Shown here: one piece after another, positions 56,159 through 63,837 of the stretch
Layout: each line of letters opens with the position of its first letter
Position numbering within the stretch: the stretch's first letter is position 1
Source of the DNA: Pseudomonas sp. MM213
GTDB lineage: Bacteria; Pseudomonadota; Gammaproteobacteria; Pseudomonadales; Pseudomonadaceae
Assembly (NCBI RefSeq): GCF_020423045.1
Contig: NZ_CP081943.1
Coordinates: 1,798,001 to 1,862,000, forward strand
Length of the DNA: 64,000 nt
Direction: 5' to 3'
Notes under the pieces: model-generated
What the model was told of the DNA's origin: nothing
The model's database searches: none
The model's input: the letters and a program-made list of their open reading frames with translations, nothing else
Made by a program: the position numbers and the translations under genes

Positions 56159-57016
56159 ATGCCTGCAACGTCAGATTCTGCCTATCTGAACCGCACTGTT
56201 ACCGCGGCGGATATGCCCGCGGCACACGCGCTCTCCGTGCACCTGAAATGGCCTCACCGAGAAGAAGACTGGGCCATGGTGCAGCGCACGTCCGAAGGCT
56301 TTGTCACGGAACATAACGGTCAGTTGGTCGGCGTAGCATTCGCCTGCCATCAAGGCGCTTATTCCTCCATCGGCCTGGTGATCGTGAGTGATGAGCACCA
56401 AGGAAAGGGGATCGGACGTCGACTGATGAACCTGTGCCTGGAAGCCATTGCACCCCGCACGCCGATGCTCAATGCCACCGAGTCGGGTGCGCCGCTCTAT
56501 GCAAGCCTGGGGTTCGTCGACTTCGCGCGAATCCAGCAGCATCAAGGCGTGCCACAGACACCGACGCTGATCACTTTGATCAAGGGCTCGCAGTGTCGCA
56601 CATTAGGCCCAACCGATTACCCGAGACTGATTGAATTGGCCAATGCTGGTAGCGGCCTGGACCGCACAGCGGTACTCAACGATTTGCTCCCGATGGCCGA
56701 GTACGTGGTCGGCATCGACGTGGATGGACAGCTACAAGGCACTGCCCTGCTCCGTTGTTTTGGTCGTGGCCATATCATTGGTCCGGTTGTCGCACAAAAC
56801 CAGGAACAGGCCCAGCACTTGATTACCCACCTTCTGCGTTTGATACCTGGTGCTTTTGTTCGTTTCGACATTCTGGCCGATTGCGGGTTGGCCGACTGGT
56901 TGGAGAGCCTGGGGTTGTTGTGCGTCGACAGAGCGCCGCGAATGGTTCTGGGAGTACCCCCGCAATCTAGCGACGGAATCAGGCAGTTTGCTCTGGTGAC
57001 TCAAGCTATCGGCTAG
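56159..57016 (+). CDS. GNAT-family N-acetyltransferase, copy 2
   Basis: 285 residues, the same length as copy 1 at 26,421. It shares SAHALSV-type AAHALSVHLKWPHR, IGLVIVSDEHQGKGIGRRLM (acetyl-CoA loop), YASLGFVDFARIQQHQG, LIELANAGSGLDR-AVLNDL and the QFALVTQAIG end. AAGGAGG stands eight bases before the ATG at 56,159. It follows the dehydrogenase operon by 59 bp and probably shares its transcript. A GNAT in an amino-acid oxidation operon could acetylate the amino acid for detoxification or storage; the ArgE-like deacylase at 39,614 could reverse this. That link is inference. Confidence 0.9.
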   Translation: MPATSDSAYLNRTVTAADMPAAHALSVHLKWPHREEDWAMVQRTSEGFVTEHNGQLVGVAFACHQGAYSSIGLVIVSDEHQGKGIGRRLMNLCLEAIAPRTPMLNATESGAPLYASLGFVDFARIQQHQGVPQTPTLITLIKGSQCRTLGPTDYPRLIELANAGSGLDRTAVLNDLLPMAEYVVGIDVDGQLQGTALLRCFGRGHIIGPVVAQNQEQAQHLITHLLRLIPGAFVRFDILADCGLADWLESLGLLCVDRAPRMVLGVPPQSSDGIRQFALVTQAIG

Positions 57017-57062
57017 CGATCACGACCGCCAGCAAGGGTTTTATCGGACGCAATACCAACGT

Positions 57063-57158
57063 AAACGGCTCAGTTGCATTGATGCAAAGTTAGCCTGGCA
57101 GATACAGCAGATTATCCCTTGCCGACTTGAATAACGGCATATTTTACCTGAGCCGTTT
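57063..57158 (+). promoter_or_regulatory. Control region of the aldehyde dehydrogenase gene with nested inverted repeats
   Basis: AAACGGCTCAG at 57,063-57,073 is exactly inverted as CTGAGCCGTTT at 57,148-57,158, followed by a T-rich stretch. Directly inside lies TTGCATTGATGCAA (57,074-57,087), a perfect 6+2+6 palindrome of operator type. The region separates the GNAT stop from the aldehyde dehydrogenase start at 57,281. It may end the cassette transcript, control the next gene, or both. Confidence 0.45.
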
Positions 57159-57280
57159 TGTTAGCTTATTGAGGTGACAGGGCACTAGGGATGTACTGGT
57201 CGCTACGGTGATGCTCTGACTCGCGACCTCCCCGGCCCTGCTGTTCGCAGCGCCTATTACCGCTCCAAGGAGCTAGTTGA

Positions 57281-58768
57281 ATGACAACACAATCTTCGAA
57301 TGGCTACAGCGTTGATCCTCAAACGTCTCACAAGTTTTATATCAACGGCCGCTGGTCTTCCCCTGCAATCCCGGCAAGTTTGCCGGTGGTCAATCCGGCA
57401 ACTGAAGAGGTCGTTGCGCAGGTCGCGCAAGGCTCTGCCGAGGATGTTGATCGGGCAGTAGCTGCGGCGCGAGCAGCGTTTCCTGGTTGGTCTGCTACCT
57501 GCGCAGAGTCGCGCGCGCTTGTCCTTGGAAAGATCCATGAGCTCATCCTTGAGCGAAAAGAAGTGCTCGCGCAGGCCCTCTCTCTCGAAATGGGCGCAGC
57601 CATCGGTTCCGCCCGGGCAATGCAGGTGCCTCTCGCGGCCGAACACGTTCGGGTCGCCCGCGATCTGCTGTCCACTTATCGTTTCCAAACGGTTGAAGGC
57701 GGCACCGCGATTGAACGCGAACCCATAGGCGTCTGCGGCCTCATCACTCCGTGGAACTGGCCGCTTTATCAAATCACCGCGAAAGTCGCCCCGGCAATTG
57801 CTGCCGGATGCACTGTAGTTCTGAAACCCAGCGAACTGTCGCCTCTGAGTGCCCTTCTTTTTGCACAACTGGTGCATGACGCAGGCCTGCCGCCGGGCGT
57901 CTTCAACCTGGTGAACGGAAGTGGTCCCGAGGTCGGCGCAGCCATGGCGGCGCATCCCGATATCGATATGATTTCGATCACCGGCTCCAACCGCGCAGGC
58001 GCGCTGGTTGCTCAGGCGGCTGCCCATACGGTGAAACGCGTCACACAAGAACTGGGAGGCAAGTCGCCGAACCTACTGCTTCCCGACGTCGACTTCGCTA
58101 AAGCCGTTCCACTGGGAGTGATGTCTGCGTTTCGCAACGTCGGACAATCGTGCAGTGCCCCAACAAGAATGATCGTCCCAAAGGACAGGCTGGCCGAGGT
58201 CGAATCGCTGGCTGCCGCAACCGCCAATGCAATCATCGTGGGTGACCCACAATCGGAAGATACGGTACTCGGTCCGATTGCCAACGAGGCCCAGTTCAAT
58301 CGCGTGCAAGCAATGATCGAGGCCGGCCTTGTTGAGGGCGCAAAACTCGTTTGCGGTGGACCAGGACGTGTGCCGGGCTTTGAAAAGGGCTTTTACACCC
58401 GACCGACTGTTTTCTCCGAGGTCGATTCCGCAATGCGGATCGCTCAAGAAGAAATTTTTGGTCCGGTGCTGTGCATCATTCCGTATGAAACGATCGATGA
58501 GGCAGTCGCTATCGCAAACGATACGGTCTATGGGCTGGGCGCCCATGTTCAGGCTCAGAACCTTGATCTTGCGCGTGCCGTTGCCTCTCGTATTCGTGCG
58601 GGACAAGTGCATCTGAATTACCCCGCCTGGAATCCGATGGCTCCGTTCGGCGGTTACAAGCGATCTGGTAATGGTCGTGAGTACGGTGTCTATGGCTTTG
58701 AAGAGTACCTGGAAACCAAAGCAATCATTGGATTTGGCGAATCGCTAGGTTCTCCTTCACGCACATAG
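57281..58768 (+). CDS. NAD(P)-dependent aldehyde dehydrogenase
   Basis: 495 residues, standard aldehyde dehydrogenase length. GVCGLITPWNWPLYQITAKV, ISITGSNRAGALVAQ, the base E257 in QELGGKSPN and catalytic C291 in NVGQSCSAPTR are all present, with EEIFGPVLCIIPY and FGGYKRSGNGREYG near the end. It belongs to the broad group with 4-hydroxybutyrate, betaine and indole-acetaldehyde dehydrogenases. AAGGAG precedes the ATG at 57,281. It could oxidise the aldehyde released by the D-threonine-aldolase-like enzyme; for D-threonine that is acetaldehyde, which AcsA could then activate as acetate. Confidence 0.9.
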   Translation: MTTQSSNGYSVDPQTSHKFYINGRWSSPAIPASLPVVNPATEEVVAQVAQGSAEDVDRAVAAARAAFPGWSATCAESRALVLGKIHELILERKEVLAQALSLEMGAAIGSARAMQVPLAAEHVRVARDLLSTYRFQTVEGGTAIEREPIGVCGLITPWNWPLYQITAKVAPAIAAGCTVVLKPSELSPLSALLFAQLVHDAGLPPGVFNLVNGSGPEVGAAMAAHPDIDMISITGSNRAGALVAQAAAHTVKRVTQELGGKSPNLLLPDVDFAKAVPLGVMSAFRNVGQSCSAPTRMIVPKDRLAEVESLAAATANAIIVGDPQSEDTVLGPIANEAQFNRVQAMIEAGLVEGAKLVCGGPGRVPGFEKGFYTRPTVFSEVDSAMRIAQEEIFGPVLCIIPYETIDEAVAIANDTVYGLGAHVQAQNLDLARAVASRIRAGQVHLNYPAWNPMAPFGGYKRSGNGREYGVYGFEEYLETKAIIGFGESLGSPSRT

Positions 58769-58890
58769 AACACTTTTAGTCGATACAACTATGGCAATTT
58801 TTAGCGTCCATTAATCATAAATAGCTGGCAGGCAGTGAGGTTATTTCCTCACAAGCCTGCTTGCGCGACCACGGTTTTTCGGCAAGCACA
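58769..58890. other. Short AT-rich spacer before the insertion-sequence remnants
   Basis: 122 bp after the aldehyde dehydrogenase, with TAATCATAAATAGC-type AT-rich sequence. No hairpin terminator seen. It marks the right edge of the catabolic genes. Confidence 0.35.
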
Positions 58891-59370
58891 ATGCCGAAAA
58901 ACCTGGCGGAACAAAATCCGGTGCGTCTCGTCGATGTCTTCGTCGATAAACTCAACCTAGATGCACTAGGTTTTGACGGTGTCGACCTTGCCGTACTGGC
59001 CGCCCGGCCTATCACCAAGCGGTCTTGCCGAAGATCTTTGTTTACGGCTATCTCAATCAAACGCAGTCTAGCTGCCGGCTGGAACCAGAGGCCAAGCGCA
59101 ACATGCAGTTGATGTGGCTCACGGGGCGCTTGGCTCCGGACTTCAAAACATCGCCAACATTCGCAAGGATAACGGCAAAGCCATTCGCAGCGTATGTCGC
59201 CAGTTCGTGGTTCTTTGCCGCAACCTGAATCTCCTTTCCTCAGTCGATCATCTTCGACGGCAGCAAATTCAAAGCCGTCAACAACCACGACCGTAATTTC
59301 AGCCATCGCAAAGTGAAGGCACGCATGCAATAAATCGAACAAAGCATCGATTGCTATCTTGCGGCAATGG
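58891..59370 (+). pseudogene. IS1182-family transposase N-terminal remnant
   Basis: Pieces of an IS1182 transposase in successive frames. They are MPKNLAEQNPVRLVDVFVDK with LNLDALGFDGVD; then TGRPAYHQAVLPKIFVYGYL, NQTQSS and MQLMWLTGRLAPDFKT; then NIRKDNGKAIRSVCRQFVVL. An echo of DGSKFKAVNNHDRNF and KVKARMQ ends it near 59,330. At least three frameshifts and stops disrupt it. The catalytic C-terminal part is missing. Family assignment is from the well-known WLTGRLAPD and FKAVNNRDRN words. Confidence 0.85.
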
Positions 59371-59430
59371 ATTCGGCGGGGAGCTCATCCGCCTTTTCGT
59401 GCAGGTAACGTGCTTTCCAAAGCGAGCCCC

Positions 59431-59501
59431 AGACCTTGGCTGGCAACCTCCAGCATCAAAAAGGAGCGATCGAAGCTCCGATAGGTTGACAGCCAAGGTC
59501 T
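59431..59501. repeat. Long hairpin with nested stem
   Basis: AGACCTTGGCTGGCAACCT at 59,431-59,449 and AGGTTGACAGCCAAGGTCT at 59,483-59,501 are inverted copies with 18 of 19 positions pairing. Inside the loop GGAGC (59,463-59,467) pairs with GCTCC (59,475-59,479). The 71-base element could be a small RNA, a bidirectional terminator or a short mobile hairpin element. No T-run follows. Confidence 0.6.
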
Positions 59502-59793
59502 TGGGCTTACTTCCTTTCTGGTAAAGACGGCTCACCGCCTTCACTGAGTGAACGCCCATATCAAAACGCTTACGCTAGTAAATACGCTGAAGGGAAAATA
59601 TAGGAGTACTCGGCACGGAACAGAGGATGCAGCGAAAATTGAGGTCACTTATTTCGGGCAGCCTCCTAAATAGGGAAGCAGAAATGTCCCGACCCAAGAC
59701 AGGAGGTTCGGAATCATTGAGCGAGGAAATTCGACTCAGCCGCCAACGCTTAGCTCTGGATACGCTCGTGGCGACCTAACGATGGGGGTTCCG
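59502..59793. other. Non-coding or decayed sequence
   Basis: A short frame MSRPKTGGSESLSEEIRLSR at 59,694 ends after about 30 codons and may be the start of a lost gene. Nothing else recognisable; likely insertion-sequence debris. Confidence 0.35.
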
Positions 59794-59988
59794 TCAGTCG
59801 TCCAGATTTTCAGCAATAAAGCCCACTAGATTAAGTGGATTTTTTGATTCAATCACCTTGTAGATGAGATCACGCTTGCTTCGTGGCAGCTTCTTAACGA
59901 CGCTCTTCGCCGAAGCCCTGACAGCTTCGTCCGTCCCATGGATTCGAGCCGCCAGAAGTAGCACCAGTGTTGCGTCAGAGAGGTTCAT
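59794..59988 (-). CDS. Small hypothetical protein
   Basis: A 64-residue frame starting MNLSDATLVLLLAARIHGTD with a helical, basic middle (VVKKLPRSKRDLIYKVIESK) and an acidic end. A GGGG-type site lies upstream of the ATG at 59,988. Composition and codon use look protein-like and it is not overlapped by another gene. I do not recognise a family or function. Confidence 0.5.
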   Translation of the reverse strand: MNLSDATLVLLLAARIHGTDEAVRASAKSVVKKLPRSKRDLIYKVIESKNPLNLVGFIAENLDD

Positions 59989-60179
59989 AACAACGCCCCA
60001 ATAATTTAGCTTCTCAGTGTAGCGAATTCACATTTGTGAACGCACGCTCAATGAGCAAAGCAATACTGACGCGTTTGTGACCTATTTGTATTTTGATGCA
60101 ATTATTCCAACAAGCTGATGGCAATGATTACCCCAATCGGCCCAGAAATATCGGCAGGTCAAAGTCCCCCGCGACAACA

Positions 60180-60380
60180 CCGCCCGCTCACGTCCTAACG
60201 CGCCATCGAGCTGAGAGCTACTACCCGAAATCCATGTGCCTGTAGCTGCCGCGCCTAATAGTGCGCACCACCACAACTTTCCATGCCGACCTCACAGCCA
60301 GGCTCGATTTTCTCCAGCACCGTTTGAAGCCAGCGATCACTAGGTAAACGCTGCCGTCCAGGTTTACCTCTACAGAAGGA
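60180..60380 (-). pseudogene. IS110-family transposase fragment
   Basis: Read leftward, FCRGKPGRQRLPSDRWLQTV, LEKIEPGCEVGMESCGGAHY, a stop, then ARQLQAHGFRVVALSSMAR resemble the N-terminal DEDD region of IS110 transposases (MEACGSAHYWAR in intact relatives). Only about 65 codons remain and there is an in-frame stop where Trp is expected. Confidence 0.7.
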
Positions 60381-60840
60381 CGTTATGGTCGAAATCTCAG
60401 CTATCGCGACAAAATAGCGCCAACACCTTAGCCCCTGACGATCTCATGCAGCGACGACTGTCAGAGGGCAACCGATCTGGCTCAACAGATTGAGCAAAGC
60501 GGCCCCACACATGCAACTCAACGTTTTGGCGCTCAAATTGTGCACCATCACCCCGCTCGCCCGAACGCGCGCAACAGCACACTCCGGCTCCAAGACACTG
60601 CGGCGGTGGCAGCGCCTCAGACAGACGCCTCGCCCCTTCCCGTCCCTGCACCTCTCTCTCGCCTGGAACGGGCGGCGCATCGACGACATTTGACTACGCT
60701 GCTTTTGAACTGCACACGTGCCAGCCTACCAAATAGATGTCGGCCTCCTTCTAATTCACAACTCCTCCGTAGACCTAAAGGGCGCCCCGCCCAAGTGAGT
60801 ATCTCATGCAAGATTGGAAGCAAACTCGTAAAGACTGAAG
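60381..60840. other. Decayed sequence, no gene recognised
   Basis: 460 bp of high-GC sequence in an insertion-sequence-rich area. A minus-strand frame with VRASGVMVHNLSAKTLSCMC could be a transposase C-terminus but the match is too loose to name. No intact gene. Confidence 0.4.
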
Positions 60841-61106
60841 CTAAGCGGTTCGCTCGAGAGCATCCAGCAAACCAAAAAACTCCCGAGAAAGCTTATGCCG
60901 AGGAGCCAAATGGATGATGGGTACTGAAACTTCGTGAGATTCGCGCATCTTGACGGAGCTGCTCAGATAAACCGGTAGCACAGGCAAATCTTCGGCCAAC
61001 AGTGCATCAACGAGATTTTGGTGCAAGCCGGTATGCCTGGTGAACTGATTGACCACCACCCCTTCCACTTTCAGTAATTCATTGTGATCATTCTTCTACT
61101 TTCGAA
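60841..61106 (-). pseudogene. ParA-family ATPase C-terminal fragment
   Basis: Leftward frame reading LLKVEGVVVNQFTRHTGLHQ, NLVDALLAEDLPVLPVYLSS, SVKMRESHEVSVPIIHLAPR and a stop at 60,841. This is the C-terminal third of ParA/Soj-like partition ATPases (VVVNQF and VPVYLSSSVKMRESH-type words). The frame is closed by a stop upstream near 61,106 and the Walker motifs are absent. It may derive from an integrated plasmid or an island partition gene. Confidence 0.75.
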
Positions 61107-61581
61107 GCCGCCGGATAGTGTTTGTTTGAAAAAATCGGCGATGCCCGAAGGGATGCTCTCGTTGGATTTTCCAACGCCCCCTTACTGATTGAATACAACA
61201 CGACGCATGGGGCTTGCTCATCCATGAAAAAGGCCGAAGGCCGACTGAAAGAAGGTGGAAGAAGTCGTGTCAATTCTATGACCGTAATATTTCAGTTTTA
61301 CGACTGCGATTGACGAAAGGGCTGGGCTAGAGGGATGGCCTGGCGATACAACGTAATAACAATGGAATCGGCGCAACCAGAATGAGGATTTATAAACGAC
61401 TCTGAGACGGGGTTGATGACCGTTTAGCAAAACGCTTCATTGCAGCTAGCCGTCAGCAGTCGGGGGAAAGAGAGGCACGATGCGCTGTCATAAATTGTCT
61501 CAGCTCAGTCCTGCATAGTTGTTGAAATCATGGAGCCTAACCGGTACTTGTAGAACACCAATCGTTAGCAGGGAACGCACC
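61107..61581. other. Intergenic stretch, no gene recognised
   Basis: 475 bp with short frames on both strands that have no family resemblance. It presumably holds the promoter of the small gene at 61,582. Confidence 0.4.
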
Positions 61582-61785
61582 ATGCAGCCAAGATTCAAGG
61601 TGATCGAGACCACCAGACTGGACGATGGCAGTAAGCGATACAGGGTCGTTGATCTTGTAGAAGGGGGCTCAGCTAGCAAGCATGGTGTGTTCAAGGCCAG
61701 GGCCGAGGCAGACGCTATTTGTTCACTCCTGAATGCCGCACATCCACGTCAAAATGCAGTAGGTCGTGCTTCCGCAAGCTCCTGA
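61582..61785 (+). CDS. Small hypothetical protein, paralogue of 61,837-62,076
   Basis: 67 residues beginning MQPRFKVIETTRLDDGSKRY, then RVVDLVEGGSASKHGVFKAR and AEADAICSLLNAAHP. AGGGAA is well placed before the ATG. The layout of an RF.V start, a short strand-rich core and an EAD..C..LN helix repeats in the convergent gene just downstream. This suggests a duplicated small fold of unknown function, perhaps a DNA- or ligand-binding accessory protein. Confidence 0.6.
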   Translation: MQPRFKVIETTRLDDGSKRYRVVDLVEGGSASKHGVFKARAEADAICSLLNAAHPRQNAVGRASASS

Positions 61786-61836
61786 CTTACTCCTTTCGGA
61801 ACGCCGGGCGCCTGATGACTATGCGGGAGCGAACGC

Positions 61837-62076
61837 CTATAGCGCAGTCACGGATTCCCGTTCCGAAAGGACTCTTTGAAGCCACTCAAGGTTAAGCCGC
61901 TGACACTCTCCCTCGGCTTCTTCTCGGCTCTGATAGGTAGTCTTCAGCCGCAGCTTCTCCTCATTGTCATAGAGGTTGAAGCCTATAGGTGCGGTCTGGC
62001 AGTAGAAGCGCGATCCGTTACGCATTGATCCCGTTTCCGTTGGGATTGCAGGGACAACAACAAATCTCGAAATCAT
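61837..62076 (-). CDS. Small hypothetical protein, paralogue of 61,582-61,785
   Basis: 79 residues beginning MISRFVVVPAIPTETGSMRN, then GSRFYCQTAPIGFNLYDNEE, KLRLKTTYQSREEAEGECQR and LNLEW. GAGAGGA stands about eight bases before the ATG at 62,076. The C-terminal YQSREEAEGECQRLN aligns with FKARAEADAICSLLN of the convergent neighbour 51 bp away. No known domain recognised. Confidence 0.6.
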   Translation of the reverse strand: MISRFVVVPAIPTETGSMRNGSRFYCQTAPIGFNLYDNEEKLRLKTTYQSREEAEGECQRLNLEWLQRVLSERESVTAL

Positions 62077-62331
62077 CTTCACGTCCTCTCCAAGCACCTC
62101 TTCACTATTAGCGGCTATGAGCCATCATCGCAAGAGACCGCAGTCAGTTTTCGATGAGAAGCACGAGCGGCCTGGAGAGGCTGGCAGCATCGTAGAAAGG
62201 CATGAGCGAAGCGCTACCCCGTACCTCTAGCTGGGACGACCATCTATTCCTGAAGAGTTTCCTGCCGCTACGCTGACCCTCCTTCACGGAGGATTCGCGG
62301 TGCCAAATTCAGAGCTGCACTCTTCACTGCT

Positions 62332-62508
62332 ATGCAAAATCAATCAGAACCAACTCGCCCTGAGGCCGCCATCATGGAGCTGACCCTCAGGGCCGAGCAG
62401 CACGGATCAGCAGAGGTCGCTAGTAACGTTCGAAGCGCTCTGGAGACCATCAATAAAAACGAAGAGTTCATAAAAATGACACTCGCGGTACTCATGAAAC
62501 CGGAGTGA
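62332..62508 (+). CDS. Small hypothetical protein
   Basis: A 58-residue frame, MQNQSEPTRPEAAIMELTLR then AEQHGSAEVASNVRSALETI, NKNEEFIKMTLAVLMKPE. It looks like a short helical, acidic protein and codon use is protein-like. The ribosome site is weak; an internal ATG (MELTLR) is possible. Function unknown. Confidence 0.45.
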   Translation: MQNQSEPTRPEAAIMELTLRAEQHGSAEVASNVRSALETINKNEEFIKMTLAVLMKPE

Positions 62509-62546
62509 TCCAACCTGCTAGTAAGCGTTACGACCATGTTAATGGT

Positions 62547-62563
62547 ATGTTATAAGATAACCA
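62547..62563. promoter_or_regulatory. Zur-box-like palindrome upstream of the DUF1624 gene
   Basis: ATGTTATAAGATAACCA contains GTTATAAGATAAC (62,549-62,561), with GTTAT and ATAAC perfectly inverted. It fits the proteobacterial zinc-uptake-regulator core TGTTATA-N-TATAACA at 13 of 15 positions. It lies about 58 bp before the ATG of the membrane protein gene, where a repressor would block transcription. Binding is inferred. Confidence 0.5.
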
Positions 62564-62620
62564 CATTTGATCTGTCAGTCTTTCCTGGCAGCGCTACCCA
62601 CTCCTTGCTTGCGACTTTCG

Positions 62621-63793
62621 ATGACAAACTATACTCAAATCCCACCGACCATTAGCGTAAGCCAACGCCTGCTGTCCATAGATGCCCTTCGGGGGTTAGT
62701 GATCATTTTTATGCTGTTGGATCACGTGCGCGAGACGTTCTTTCTGCACCGACAAGTTGCCGACCCCATGGCCATCGACACCATCGAACCGGCGTTATTT
62801 TTCAGCCGAGCTCTCACCCATTTATGTGCGCCAGTGTTCGTACTTCTAACTGGATTATCCGCTTACCTGTACGGCGAAAAACACCACGGTAAGAGCGATG
62901 TGTCGAGCTTCCTGTTCACGCGTGGTCTAGTTCTGGTACTGCTTGAGTTCACCTTGGTGAATTTCGCTTGGACATTCCAGTTCCCGCCCAGTGTGATTTA
63001 CATGCAGGTGATATGGGCCATTGGTGTAAGCATGGTCGCCCTCGCTGCACTGGTCTGGCTACCTCGACCAATACTGTGTGTACTGGGTATGGTCATCATC
63101 ACCGGGCACAACCTGCTCGATTCGCTGCACTTCCCAGTCGGTTCAGCGATGCACGTGCCCTGGGCTATTCTGCATGATCGCGGCTGGCTCGAATTCGCTG
63201 ACAACTTGCGCGTGCGCAGCTCTTATCCTGTGCTGCCGTGGATCGGTGTGATCGCCTTGGGTTACTGCATCGGCCCATGGTTCGTTCGTTCAGCCCTCCC
63301 CACCATGCGTCAGCAATATCTGTTAGTGGCTGGGGTCGGTGCATTAATCAGCTTCTTAGCACTACGCCTTGTTAATGGTTATGGCGAGGCTCATTGGGTG
63401 TCCTATGAAAGCACCACACAAACCATCATGAGCTTCTTCAATATCACAAAATACCCACCTTCCCTGCTGTTCCTCTCTCTGACGCTAGGGGTGGGGCTGT
63501 TGCTTCTTCTTGGCTTTGAGCGGGCTCAGCAATGTAAGTGGATCAGCACCTTGGCGGTATTTGGTGCGGCACCGATGTTCTTCTATTTGCTCCATCTTTG
63601 CGTGCTGAAAATGCTGTATCTGATCAGCGTGGCATTATTCGGCTTGAACCAAGGTAACTACTTCGGTTTCGACGACATTTGGGCTGTGTGGCTGATGGCG
63701 GCGCTCCTGGCTACAACGCTGTACTTACCTGTGCGTTGGTTCGCCGCATTGAAGGCTCGTCGTCGTGATATCGGTTGGCTCAAATACTTCTGA
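62621..63793 (+). CDS. DUF1624-family polytopic membrane protein
   Basis: 390 residues with about ten membrane helices. The N-terminal RLLSIDALRGLVIIFMLLDH is the start of the DUF1624/heparan-alpha-glucosaminide acetyltransferase-like fold, with FFSRALTHLCAPVFVLLTGL, SYPVLPWIGVIALGYCIGPW, NITKYPPSLLFLSLTLGVGL and APMFFYLLHLCVLKMLYLIS. Members are inner-membrane acyltransferase-like proteins of unknown substrate. I chose the ATG at 62,621; no strong Shine-Dalgarno site is visible. A Zur-like palindrome upstream suggests zinc control. It is followed by a cobalamin riboswitch that belongs to the next gene. Confidence 0.85.
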   Translation: MTNYTQIPPTISVSQRLLSIDALRGLVIIFMLLDHVRETFFLHRQVADPMAIDTIEPALFFSRALTHLCAPVFVLLTGLSAYLYGEKHHGKSDVSSFLFTRGLVLVLLEFTLVNFAWTFQFPPSVIYMQVIWAIGVSMVALAALVWLPRPILCVLGMVIITGHNLLDSLHFPVGSAMHVPWAILHDRGWLEFADNLRVRSSYPVLPWIGVIALGYCIGPWFVRSALPTMRQQYLLVAGVGALISFLALRLVNGYGEAHWVSYESTTQTIMSFFNITKYPPSLLFLSLTLGVGLLLLLGFERAQQCKWISTLAVFGAAPMFFYLLHLCVLKMLYLISVALFGLNQGNYFGFDDIWAVWLMAALLATTLYLPVRWFAALKARRRDIGWLKYF

Positions 63794-63837
63794 AACGGAC
63801 ACAGGTTCGCCTCAGGCGGCGTGATCGACTAACATGC

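Noticed and set aside
59431..59501. Considered as an integron attC site.
   Set aside because: The conserved core words of attC at the outer ends are not present and no cassette-like gene array or integrase is nearby.
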